64,000 bases of DNA from Aphelidium insulamus. Its lineage: Eukaryota > Aphelidiomycota > Aphelidea > Aphelidiaceae. The notes under the pieces are model-generated. The model saw only the letters and a list, made by a program, of their open reading frames with translations. It did not search any database and was not told the DNA's origin. Below, piece after piece: positions 43,014 through 53,496 of this stretch. How positions within the stretch are numbered: the stretch's first letter is position 1; each line of letters begins with the position of its first letter. The position numbers and the translations under genes were made by a program. Location of the stretch: contig JAZDSV010000010.1 in assembly GCA_036784855.1 (NCBI GenBank), positions 342,095 to 406,094 of the forward strand, written 5' to 3'.

Positions 43014-44721
43014 CTACACAGCACGAGTGTCAGGTATGGCGGCCTCGGCATCTACAACACATGCCTGGCCAGAAGTGAACGGGTCATTGTCCAGCGCTGC
43101 AGTGACGGAGGCATTATTTTGCGCAGAGGCTCGATACCACCGGAGCTGGCAGTAATGATATTAGCCGCCTGTTAACATGGCATATGATTAACACACTTAC
43201 AATATCACGAGGACCATTCGAGGAGCGTAGACGCGCGGCCACCGCTGCCGTAGCTCCTACACACCCATGCAGTTAGTTGTATATTACAAACAAGATAATA
43301 CAACATACGGTCACGTCGCTGCCCACGAGCACCGTCAAACCCGATAGAGTCCACGGCCATGCTGTCGGCACCGCCGTGGCCAAGACCGAAATCATCAATG
43401 TCGTCCACATCGTCGGCAATCTGATCGCCGCCAAAATAGTCTTGACCGTTCTCATAGTCCTCATCTTCGTCACCGTCCTCATCGTCATCTTCATCGTCAC
43501 CGTCCTCATCCATCATCATGGCGGCATCGGGCGGCATGTACCGCCGAATATCATCGACTCGTTGCTGGCGTCTAGGCGGCGCTGGCAGCACGCGTCTGCT
43601 AGTGACGGTGGCAGTGCGCTGTTGATCCGCGCCGCGCCCACCAATGTTCAGCGTGCGGAATATGTCGGTGGCAGTGGCGCTGTCACTGCGTTGTGTGCGT
43701 GCCGCCGTGCCGGGTGCGGCTGCCGTGAAATTAAGCGGAGGCGCAGTGCCGTGGTGCATGTGTGGGCGATGCTGCATAACCGGGGCCGCATTAGTGCCGG
43801 TGGATGCACCGCGGGAAACTGTTGCCGCGGTGGCTGAGGCGCCGCCCGATGTCTGCACACCCGCATTGGCGACCGAGTGGTGTGGTGCTGGCGGCGGCGG
43901 AACATTGTTCAGAGACGGTGCCAAAGCATTGCCACTACCGGCCGGGGGTGTGGCTGCGGCGGTGCGACCACCGATGGCGGCTGGCGGCACTTGCGACAAG
44001 TACTGGCGCAAGTTGAAGAATGCCTGCGACACGCTTTGCAGGTGGTTCAGCGCAGAGGACGCCGTCTCGGTGAACTGCACCGAATCCGACGACGACGATG
44101 AACCACTCGACGACGATGCGGCAGACACGGCAGAATTCACCGACCCAGCCGAGCCGCGGTGTCCCGGAAACGCGCTGCCAGGAATATTGCTGGCGCGCGA
44201 TCGTCGACCAGACTGCTCCGACGCGGTGGCGGCACGACTGGCACCAGAGTCCGGCGCCGTAGAAGTCACGGGACGGCCGGTGGATACGTGGTGCAGACGG
44301 CGACGGGAATGGGCTCGCGTGGCTGCCGGCGACACGGCGGGATACAGCGCGGTGCTGTTGCCGTTATTGGCGCTGCTCGTTTGACGCGTCGACGCGTTTG
44401 AAACAGTGGCGATTTCGCCGGCTGTGCAAACGCGTTGTTAATATATTGTAATAAATATACAGCAAGTGCAATATATATAACGCTTATGGATAAAGTTTAT
44501 GAATACTTATATATACATGTATGTATGTACATTGATACTATTAATATATATATATCCGTATATAACAGACCTGAGGGGGACGCGCGGGGCACACTGTTGT
44601 CAACTTGGGGCCCGGGTGGACGATGGCCAGCGTGTGTGATGCTGGGCAGCTGGGTGGCGGCGCCATTGACAGTAGCTGCAGTTGTAGCAGTTGGAGATGA
44701 AGTGGGTAGTGGTGGCGCCAT
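43014..44721 (-). CDS. Uncharacterised acidic, low-complexity protein
   Basis: At least four exons: 44721 to about 44571, about 44410 to 43310 (starts after TTTGCACAG), one at about 43258-43201, and a last one of about 130 nt ending at the TAG at 43014; introns carry CTAAT-type branch sites. The protein, roughly 470 residues, is rich in Ala, Ser, Thr, Pro and Gly. A possible helix (ALNHLQSVSQAFFNLRQYLS) lies in the middle, followed by a strongly acidic run (DEDGDDEDDDEDGDEDEDYE) and a short C-terminal region with ARLRSSNGPRDILRWYRASAQN. The AT-rich 160-nt first intron is longer than usual here. No family is recognised; nuclear localisation is only a guess from composition. Confidence 0.5.
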
Positions 44722-45081
44722 GACAGTGCAGATATGATGAATCGCAATGAATGGATGGATGTAATGGATTACAACGCAGTGATTAGAAGCAGACTATGTA
44801 ATACAGTGGCTGGTGGCTTGGGACGGGCGTCACGGCGCAGGGGGTGAATATATACGTGGTGTGAGTAGAAGATAAAGAGGAGCCGCAGTCAGATGGTAGC
44901 CTGGTTGACTCGTATAAATACGCATCGACGCATCTCGTTCCGTCTATTTATAGCGCTGTGTTGTTCTACTCGCCAACGCTCAGACTGCATACCATGTTGT
45001 CAAAATGATTATCAAAAAGTTATGGCCAATATATTTGACTGAATATTTCACGCATTCATACATAAAGTATAACTATCGACA
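44722..45081. other. Intergenic, no gene seen
   Basis: About 360 bp between the start of the acidic protein gene and the stop of the DEAD-box gene, both on the minus strand. It should hold the promoter of the former. A TATAAATA element lies near 44925 on the plus strand but no plus-strand gene follows. Nothing else is supported. Confidence 0.5.
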
Positions 45082-46870
45082 TCACTGATGAGCGGACGCG
45101 CCGCCACCTCGACCCCGACCACGGCCACGACCACCGCGACCACCACGTGAAGGTCCACCGCCGCGTGAGTTAAAATCGCCACGTGGACGTTTCGGTGAGC
45201 CAGTTCCGGGACTGTCCTGCTGACTGCTTCGATATCCCCCGCCACCTGCCGATTGTCCCTGAAAACTGGATGACGACGGATGGTGCTTGACGCCGTGCAT
45301 CGACTGCGGTGCATAATTGCCATCGTCCACTGAATTGACTAGATTCAACCCGGGCACACCCTTTAGTCCCATCTTGCCGGCGGTCTTTTTCAGAATGGGC
45401 GGCAGAGACCGGCAGCCAAGCACGTCCATGGCATATGAGTTGGAATCCTGGACAAGTTGCGCGGGTGAAATCTTCATCTGCCGCAAAAAGGCCTTGTAGA
45501 ACCCTAGATGGGCGGCATATGTCTGCGCCTTTGTCTGTTCGTCGACTCTGGTGAGCGCTGCGTTGACTGTTTTTCGGTGCCCGGCAAGATCACCAAATGC
45601 CAGCTGCTGCAGCGGCAAGTCACTGATTTGCGGCAGGAAGAATGCTTCAGCCGTCGATAGTACCAGTATGCCGCGACCAACACCGCCAGCGCGTCCAGTT
45701 CGTCCCAGTCGATGAATGTACTGTTCACGGTTTGACGGCACGCCAACCTGGATCACCAGAGTGACACCGGGAAAGTCCAGCCTGCAAGTCAAGTAAGTAA
45801 ACAGCTATACCATCAGTGTACACTGCAAGACCAACCCTCGAGCAGAGACATCAGACGAAAACATTATTCCGTTCTCGGCGGCGCGGAATCGGTCCGAGGT
45901 CTTGGTGCGCGCAGACTGCGACTTGCGACTGTGGATCTCTTCCACCTGGAAGCCGAGAACGTTGAACAGCTCGCTGGCAAGCTGCGTCGACCGTGCAGTG
46001 GGAAAGAAGACAATGATCTTGTTGACGGCATTGGCGGCCTTTTCGCGCATAAGCAAATCCAGCAGTGCCGGAAACACGTCGCCAATTGGTACCACGGCTG
46101 CGTGCTGATCCACGTGCTCGTGTGTCGACTCATCACTGTCCTTCACCGTGGATATGGACACGTGGTTCTTGGCCAGGACGAGGTGTGCAATCTCGCGCAC
46201 CTCCTGGCTGATGGTGGCCGAGAAGAGGAGGCCTTGTCGTGGGCACCGGCCACGATCAGGCAGCAGTGCAATAATCGCCTTCAAGTCCTTCTGGAACCCG
46301 GCGTCCAGCAGACGGTCACACTCGTCCAGGATGAGAAACTTCAAGCCGCCCAGCCGCTGCGCCAGACCCTCGTTAGACATGAGGTCCAGCAGGCGGCCAG
46401 GGGTGGCCACCAGGATCGTGGGCGGCCGCGATGTAATCTGCCGCACATCGGCCTTGATGTTTGTGCCGCCAATGACACACTGCACAGACAGCGCGCCGTG
46501 GAACTTTATCAACTGGTTGGCCTCTTCCTGGATCTGTTGTGCCAACTCGCGGGTGGGCGAGATGATTAGCGCCTGAATAGTGCCACTTGCTGTCGGCTGC
46601 TTGCGCGACACAATCTGCTCAATGGTGGGCAGGAGAAAGGCGACGGTCTTGCCGGTGCCAGTCTTGGCGCGTGCAATACTAGGCTCTATGTATTAGAGAG
46701 AGTACGTGGTGAGACAGTGTCTGTATCCAAGCGCACCAGTCACTGCCGGCCAGGAGCGGATTAAATGTCAGCGCTTGCACCTCGGACATTTCCACAAAGC
46801 CCATCTTGGCAATAGCCTGCGCCGTGGGCGGAGATATCGCTCCATTCTTGGCCAACTCTTCAAACCGCAT
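45082..46870 (-). CDS. DEAD-box ATP-dependent RNA helicase with RGG tail
   Basis: Exons 46870-46737, 46678-45836 and 45781-45082 give 558 residues. Motifs in order: Q-motif region (MGFVEMSEVQALTFNPLL), I AKTGTGKT, Ia PTRELAQQ, GG, TPGR, II DECD (variant of DEAD), III SATIS, then HSRKSQSAR, SSDVSARGLDFPGV and VI HRLGRTGRAG. The short N-terminus and the middle (HLGFYKAFLRQM) resemble the Mss116-like group, but there is no clear mitochondrial presequence, so no gene symbol is given. The C-terminus (GGGPSRGGRGGRGRGRGRGG) is an RGG box that binds RNA. Motif II with Cys is seen in some functional members. Confidence 0.9.
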
Positions 46871-47809
46871 GTTGTGTGGTAGTATGTATGTTTGTGAAGT
46901 GGATAGTTTCTGAGAGAAGAAGGAGCACGCAGCAACAAACACGACCCAAGTGCGGGGATAATGGATTGATCTGTGTGTGTGTGTGTGTGCTGCGTGATAA
47001 GCCGTGGAACACTCTGAAGGGCCGACGACTGTGCTAGTGGATGCGAGTGGATGCGGGTGGATGGATGGATGGATGGGTTTGGCAGCCAGCCTGCCACTGT
47101 TAATATGTCAGCCAATCACGCAATGGACTCTGCAGTTCATGCATGCTGTATTAAATACACAATACAATATATACAATACAATACAATACATTAAATACTA
47201 CAAAACAGCAACTCTTTTACGAATAATATATCCAAGGAATAAATGGCATCGAACCTAACATGCATATGTGGTTTCAGCGCTGGTGTTCCAATGGAACCAT
47301 CAAGATTAGAAGGGTAGTGTTCCAATTTTCCGGCTATTCAGGCCTTATGCAAGGAAATGTGTCTAGTAGCAGTGTGTGTCGATGGGCATTGCAATCATGC
47401 TCGGAGTACTACAAATCACTCAATTGCAATACCGCAACAAGCAATAGTTGTGCAGCCCATATTGCGACATGAAGGACACGCATGGCACATTAGCATAAGT
47501 ATGGTGAAGTGAAGTTTACTTTAAATTAATGTAAGTGCAAGTGAATATATGTGTAGTGTAGTGTGTGAGTTTAGCCGTCAAGATAAACTCTATATATGTG
47601 CTTACACACACACACACACGAAAGGTTGCAAGTATGAACAGTGAAATCGAAAGTATAAGTTGTAAATATTACGTACAACTAAATACATATTAAATACTTG
47701 CAACTTGGAAATAAGTCCAACCTGTGTTGTCAGCACACGTAAACACTCACACCGAGCACACATTACAACACACACCGACAGACACCGACAGACACACCCC
47801 GCAGACAGC
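46871..47809. other. Divergent intergenic region with simple repeats
   Basis: Between the DEAD-box gene (minus) and the MYND gene (plus), 939 bp without a supported gene. It contains a (TG)n tract at about 46973-46989, GGATG repeats near 47056-47076, an ATACA-type run at 47157-47192 and a (CA)n tract at 47605-47620. A CCAATCACG motif lies near 47113. Short open frames here show no coding character. Confidence 0.6.
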
Positions 47810-49788
47810 ATGGAAGCGTACAACCACATCATACAGGACAATGTCAGTCTGAGCACCAAGAGCACTGCGTCCATGATGTGTCTGGCGCTGGAGATGGCGC
47901 TGGTGCACCGGCCCGCCGAGATGCTGCCACCGCTGCTGCAAAAGATTCGCACCGCCTCCTCCGAGTTCAACCGCAAACTGTCGTTCCGGGCAAGTGTTGC
48001 CGCTGATATGCACCTGTCTGCCTCTCTGCAGACATGGTCACTGACCGTCTCTGTGCAGCTGCTCCAGTCCAACCGCATACTGGTCATTGTGGACGCGGTG
48101 CAGCGCAGCCTGGACGAGTCGCCGCACTCGTACACACCGCAGCTTCTTCAGCTGCTGCAAAAGGTGCTCTGCGTCACCGTGGACATTCGGCATCACCTCC
48201 TCCAGCACCACATACCGCTACAGGAGAGCACGTGTCGCCTAATCATGCGTCTGGGCGGCCCGTCAGCCCTCGTCAGTTCCGCCGTCACTGCCACACCCGG
48301 CCCACGCTCCACGCCCATGGACACGGACCCCGCAATGAATACGAACACTAGTGCTGCCCGCGAGATATCTAGTACTACGGCGGTGAGAGACACTAACGGT
48401 ACGGATGTGACTGTCGCGGCGGACACGCCGGTCGAGGTGAATGGCACCATCGCCGTCGGCTCTGCACTGGCCGCCGTAACTGTTGTGATACCCGAGGAGT
48501 ACCGTATCAGCTGTCTGGAGATGTTGGTGCGGTTCTGGGTGGATGCCACTCTGGTGGCCGAGAAGGAGCACATGGGACCAATATTCAGTGGCAAGGTGCC
48601 GCTGATGGACGCCGTGGATCTGATGATACGGCAGCCCTCGCCCACCACGCTCGACCCCACTCTGCGCCTGCTCTCCTACTTGTACGAGCTGGCCTCCACC
48701 CCGGCCGATCTGCAGTACCTGAGCGCCCACTCCACCTGGCCGACACTGTTTGAGCACACCATGTTCCAGGAGCAGTTCCGGCTGACGCTGCTGCAACACT
48801 TTTCCAACCACCTGATTCCGTGTATACCGGCACCAATGCGGTCCCTATTCCGGCGCATGTTTGAACAGTTGACGGCCAGCTCCAACGTTCAGATACAGAA
48901 CTATGCGTTGCGGTGCTGCCGGGTCATGACATCGCTGGGTGTGCGCATTGGTGCCGAGGTGTTGAACCGGGAGAACATTGCATTCCGTCGCAGTCGAGCG
49001 GTAAGTCTATATGTATCTTTTTTATCAATCGTTCTTTATACAATGTATCTCACTGTCTGGCAGGTGTGGATGCGGCGCAGTTGTGAAGGCTGCCAGTTGA
49101 TGGAGTCCAGTTTTGGCGAGTTCATGATGTGCGCTGGTTGTCGTCAAGTGCGCTATTGCAGCAAGGTTAGTTAATGGCTCTTCATAAAACACATGCCAAT
49201 TTTATTTCCCTTTAGGACTGCCAAGTGCGAGACTGGAAGTACCACCGGATGGCTTGCCACTTCTTTCGGCCACGGCCCGGCTTTAGGTCGCGCGGCACAC
49301 AAACCCCCGCCGACTCATTCACCCAGACCGCCATTAGCATACCGATCTGGGGCGACGGTGCTACCGGCGGCTTTGGTCTCGCTGAAGAAGCTGCGGCTCC
49401 CGCGACCGCCACTGTTACTAGCATGATAATTAGCACTCAGCGCGTTAGACTCATCTCCACAATGTCTTTGCAGCCAAACACTGATGAAGTGGTGGAGGAG
49501 GCCCCCGTCGCCGATGATCGCCAAGGTGGACAGGCTGCCGAGTATGGTGACGAAGATGTTGTGGTATCTGTGCTGCCCACAACTCGCAACGATTTGGCAA
49601 ACCTGGGTGCCACGCCCGCCGTCAACAATGTCGCTGCGGTGCCCATGGAGGTGGACGGCCAAGCTGACGGCGCTGCTGTTGCTGCTATACATTCGCCGGA
49701 GCGGCGCGCCAACAATCTGCCGCTGCAGGTGACACGCGCCACCGAGACTGATCTGACATTTCCTGTAAACTTGGAACGTGTGGAATGA
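47810..49788 (+). CDS. MYND zinc-finger protein
   Basis: Exons 47810-49000, 49064-49165 and 49216 onward. The first 397 residues are helical, armadillo-like (LQLLQKVLCVTVDIRHHLL; LRLLSYLYELASTP), with a Thr/Ala-rich linker. The MYND finger spans exons 2-3: CEGCQLMESSFGEFMMCAGC, RQVRYCSK, DCQVRDWKYHRMAC, with all Cys and His in place; MYND fingers bind Pro-rich peptides. After it the sequence is acidic and low-complexity up to a stop at 49786-49788. An OTU-like domain follows at once in another frame and has no ATG of its own, so the true gene may splice near 49609 (GG|GTGCCACG) into it and end at 50215. Total 588 residues without, about 670 with, that exon. Confidence 0.75.
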
Positions 49789-50215
49789 AGGCACAAAAGC
49801 TGGCAATTGTTTGTACGAAGCATTGGCTGATCAACATCTGCGCAAAATTTGGACCTATCTCACCGATGATGAGAGGCGAGAAACTATAACGACGATGGCT
49901 GCCACCATCAGGGAAGTAGTAGTAGCCGAACTCAGAGATGGCGGTTTAGAGAAATATCCCATTCATCATCAGCTCTCTACTGCTTCATTAACATTTAATC
50001 AATATCTCGACCATTTGGCAGAAGATGGCATATATGCTGATGATGCTTGCGTCGAGGCGTATGCTAATCGTTATGACAGCAGTGTTCAAATATTCACCTT
50101 CAGCGACAATAAGTTTCAATCTTATATAGTTGGAGAGGGTAAAGAATCACGAGTGACAATTGCGCTCTACAACCCTCCAAATAGCGATGGACACTACGTT
50201 TCGCTCTACCGATAA
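49763..50215 (+). CDS. OTU-like cysteine protease domain, probable last exon of the MYND gene
   Basis: An open frame of 151 codons that starts after a stop and has no ATG before the domain. It contains the OTU pattern: KAGNCLYEALADQ (catalytic Cys after Gly-Asn), a helix with ITTMAATIREVVVAEL, FNQYLDHLAEDGIYADDACVEAYANRY and a C-terminal GHYVSLYR with the catalytic His. OTU enzymes cut ubiquitin chains. The usual Asp before the Cys is replaced (A-G-N-C for D-G-N-C). A similar domain ends the gene at 53497-55836. Acceptor sites at 49789 and 49797 both need phase 1, which the donor at 49609 provides. Joining to the MYND gene is an inference. Confidence 0.55.
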
Positions 50216-50262
50216 CGATCTTGGCAAATCATAGTTCCAATATAATCTCTATTACTGCACGT

Positions 50263-51504
50263 TTAATATTGAACACTGAACACCAGCGTCGCGGAACCGC
50301 GCCAGCGTCCACGTATTGTACCCAAATTATTTAAACCTTTGATCCACTCTTCCCATTGAGTCTGTTTCTCTTCGTGCAACTGGGCTGATGCTATCAGAGC
50401 CATTTTCATTTCTCGCTGGTCCTCCGCGGCATTTTTACTGGCATCTTTTTCCACTTGCACCGATTGTTGTATAGCTTTCGCCAGGTTTACTTCTTCTTCA
50501 TCAATTTCGCTAAATGCTGTGATGTCAGCATGATTATCCCTTTTTAATCCGGCTATTTCGTCCTTCAGCGCGCCATCGATCTGACCGGGAGTCATACGAT
50601 CCAAGCTTATTTCTTCATCAATATGGTACGACAGTAATCCAGCTTTAATAGCATCACGAAACGCCTGAGTTTCATGCTCGTCTGGCGTCAATACTTCGTA
50701 CCCGCGACCATTCATTAGAGCACGTTCAGCGAAATGTCGTCCTTCGACGGCCATGCCATCATAGAGCGGATCGAACTCCATAGATCCTTCAACATCTGCC
50801 AGCTGCTTTTGCTCGATTTCGATTAAATTATTTTCAGGTAAAGATGACGCTTCTTTCAGGGATGCTTTAATTGCCGCTTGCAATAGCTCTTCGTCAGTGA
50901 TAAGGTTCGATGCAATTTTCGATCGCGCAATCCTAGCTTGAATCTCTATTGTAGCAGCAACAGAAGCAGGGTCAAAATTGATTTGCAATTTGGCTTTCGG
51001 TATCGTATAACCGGCATGGTCGAAGTAATCCATGCGGAAAACAAGATGAGTGGCCAGTCTCGGCCAATAGGAATTGTACCGCGGATCAACCATAATTTCA
51101 ATAGTATAGCCGTCAATAGGATTTTTCGCAGCGACCACAGAAGCACCGAAAAGAATGTTCCGTGCTATTTGCGGTTCACTTGAATGCGTCTGGGGTAATT
51201 TCAGGACCTCCTCTCGTGATGTAATAAATTTCTCACGGATGGCTCGCTTATCGCCATCGTGCAAGCTCCATTTGATATGCAGGCTTCCGTAACTTGGTTG
51301 CGGGAGAGAGACAACTCCAACTGCTAGTTGGATCATCGCGTAAGGCTGAGGAGCTACTGTTGGCAATACATATTTGTTGTAGTCAGTAGCCTCCATTAAG
51401 TTTGTAATATATGCGGGAAGCAGACTTCCATCGTAGGTAAAAAAAGTCGTGGCCGCCGCTGACGCGAAGAGAAGACTCAGCTGCGCCACGCACATCCAAA
51501 TCAT
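50263..51504 (-). CDS. Signal-peptide protein with three UIM-like motifs
   Basis: Single-exon gene of 413 residues. Signal peptide MIWMCVAQLSLLFASAAATT. Residues 20-190 form a beta-rich domain (FRMDYFDHAGYTIPKAKLQI). The C-terminal half is helical and acidic with three motifs of the UIM type: DEELLQAAIKASLKEA (perfect: hydrophobic, x-x-Ala-x-x-x-Ser-x-x-Glu), EEEVNLAKAIQQSVQVE (last acidic shifted) and REMKMALIASAQLHEE. A signal peptide plus C-terminal UIM is also the plan of secreted proteins A and B, though the N-terminal domains are not clearly alike in sequence. A CCAATCAGAAGC motif lies 70 nt upstream. The partner ubiquitin would have to be outside the cytosol or in a host. Confidence 0.7.
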   Translation of the reverse strand: MIWMCVAQLSLLFASAAATTFFTYDGSLLPAYITNLMEATDYNKYVLPTVAPQPYAMIQLAVGVVSLPQPSYGSLHIKWSLHDGDKRAIREKFITSREEVLKLPQTHSSEPQIARNILFGASVVAAKNPIDGYTIEIMVDPRYNSYWPRLATHLVFRMDYFDHAGYTIPKAKLQINFDPASVAATIEIQARIARSKIASNLITDEELLQAAIKASLKEASSLPENNLIEIEQKQLADVEGSMEFDPLYDGMAVEGRHFAERALMNGRGYEVLTPDEHETQAFRDAIKAGLLSYHIDEEISLDRMTPGQIDGALKDEIAGLKRDNHADITAFSEIDEEEVNLAKAIQQSVQVEKDASKNAAEDQREMKMALIASAQLHEEKQTQWEEWIKGLNNLGTIRGRWRGSATLVFSVQY

Positions 51505-51751
51505 TTTTGCAACGCAGAAGAATCTCGCTGCGCGCGCTGCGTGTCACGCGCGCACGAAGCAAAATCCACCAATCAGAAGCGCGAATTCCCAGTCAGGGGT
51601 TTGCTGCATAGCGCGATCGGCCGGCCAACTCAAAACAGTCGCGCCGCCACGTCACCGATTTTGACACGCAGCTCCGCATGCACTCATACATACGCGCTGT
51701 TTATATATAGACATCATACGTTGCTGCTGCTGCATACATTCGGTCAGGGTG

Positions 51752-53417
51752 ATGAAGAATGCAACATCAATTCGGTGCTTGCTGGGGCTGAGTGCCGCAT
51801 TCCTGCTGGGCACCGCCATCTACCTGTCACACACAGACACTGGTGTGCCTGGGGGCAGCATTGCATTCAGTCGTGGTATGTAGTGTCACGCATACTGTGG
51901 CAGTACAACAAAAGATTGATGCTGAGCAGGATATTTGGCTACCGGCAATGTCGAGGACGTCCAAGAGGCCACGCCGACACAGGAACCAGACGAGCCTCCT
52001 GCCATGACATTTGACGACATTGTACCATCCTCAGAGACATTTACGCCCAATGCTGATGTTCACGGTTCACTTGAACCGCCTGTTGCTATTGCCGGCGGTG
52101 GCGAGGCTCTGCTGGATGATGTGGAGAATGCTGAAGACGATGAAGATGCTGACGACGACATGCTCGACGAACAAGACGGCGTGGATTTCAAGGGCGTCGA
52201 CGAAGTTGAACAGTTTGAGCAGAGGGTAGCCGACACCGAGACTGCCGATGCCACTCCGCCTACATGCAGTCGGCACTTGCAGTGCCGATCCCTGGCCGAA
52301 GCACTTCATCCCGGTGCAGAGTTGCCGCGCTGCTCCATACTGGATCCCAGTTCCTCGCCGCCGTACACTCGCGGTGCCTGGCAGAATGTTCTCCCGGTTG
52401 AGCTAGGCCCGCTACACAACACTACGCTGGCAGAGGCACAGACGGAGTGGTTACGCTCCAGTGCCTACTCGTACCAGAACGAGTGTAATATGGCCCAGTC
52501 GTTCAGGTGTCACACATATGAGCCGAATTCGTGCCGCATGAAATCGCTGGACGTTGTGAAGTACCAGTGGCTGCCTTCTGATTGTTACCTGGAGGACTTT
52601 GACGCGGTGGCACTAGATCGCGTCATGCGCAATCGCACAGTGATGTTTATCGGAGACTCGCTGATGCGACAGCAGTTCAACTCGTGGCGATTCCTGCTGG
52701 ACGGCACTGCCGCCGAAAGTCTTGCCAATGATACCTCGCCGCTGCACGAACAGTTTCGTACCGTGAGCGGTGCACGCTACATATTCGAGTGGGCGAAATT
52801 TCTGTTGGCTGACCGAGATGTGCGCATGATAAGCAAGGACGGTAAATTCCAGCTAGATGCTGAGATGGGCTGGTCAGTGCGGCTCCGTGAACAACCAATC
52901 GACGTAGTGCTCATGAATGTGGGTCATCACTGGCACAAGGCAGACGTAGACTTTAAGCAGTACGAGCGAATGGTTGATATAGTGGCGAAATTTTTCAAGG
53001 AACACTTTGGCGGCGCGCTGATATTCTTTCGCACCACCTCTGTCGGCCACTACAGCTGTGACTCGGACCCGGCGTTGCGATCGCCGATTGAAAGGGCCCC
53101 GGTACTGACAGCAGACATGGACAAACACAACTGGCGCAAACCCATCAAGGCCGAGTACGTTTGGGCCAACGCAATGGCACAAACCGGTTTGCAGGATAGG
53201 TTCCGCTTCCTGAATGTGTCGCACAGCCAGCTGCGACCCGATGGCCACCCAGAATGGAACATTCGTGGGCGATACAATATTGATTGCCTGCATTGGTGCC
53301 TGCCAGGCATTCCCGGTACTATTATATGTTCCATTGCGTAACCTCAGACTAATACGAGCAGACACCTGGAATCACTTCCTGTTCAATGCATTGTTGGAAA
53401 GGTTCTCTCCGGCGTAG
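51752..53417 (+). CDS. PC-esterase/TBL-like O-acetyltransferase, type II membrane
   Basis: Exons 51752-51875, 51930-53315 and 53362-53417 give 521 residues. A single N-terminal transmembrane anchor (CLLGLSAAFLLGTAIYL) implies a Golgi type II protein. A long acidic stem (residues 45-130) precedes the catalytic part: a Cys-rich entry (CSILDPSSSPPY..GAWQNV; YQNECNMAQSFRCHTY), the GDS block FIGDSLMRQQFNSWRFLL with the nucleophilic Ser, and the C-terminal [20 protein letters not shown] with the DxxH catalytic pair. This is the plan of trichome-birefringence-like and other PC-esterase acetyltransferases that acetylate polysaccharides or glycans. The acceptor sugar is unknown. The last exon codes only 18 residues but completes the DxxH motif environment. 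Confidence 0.85.
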
Positions 53418-53496
53418 TACGATAAAAGCATCATTTCGTGTTTAGTCAATATTCATATATTTTGCCTGGATATTCACGATGCATTCAATTATAGAA

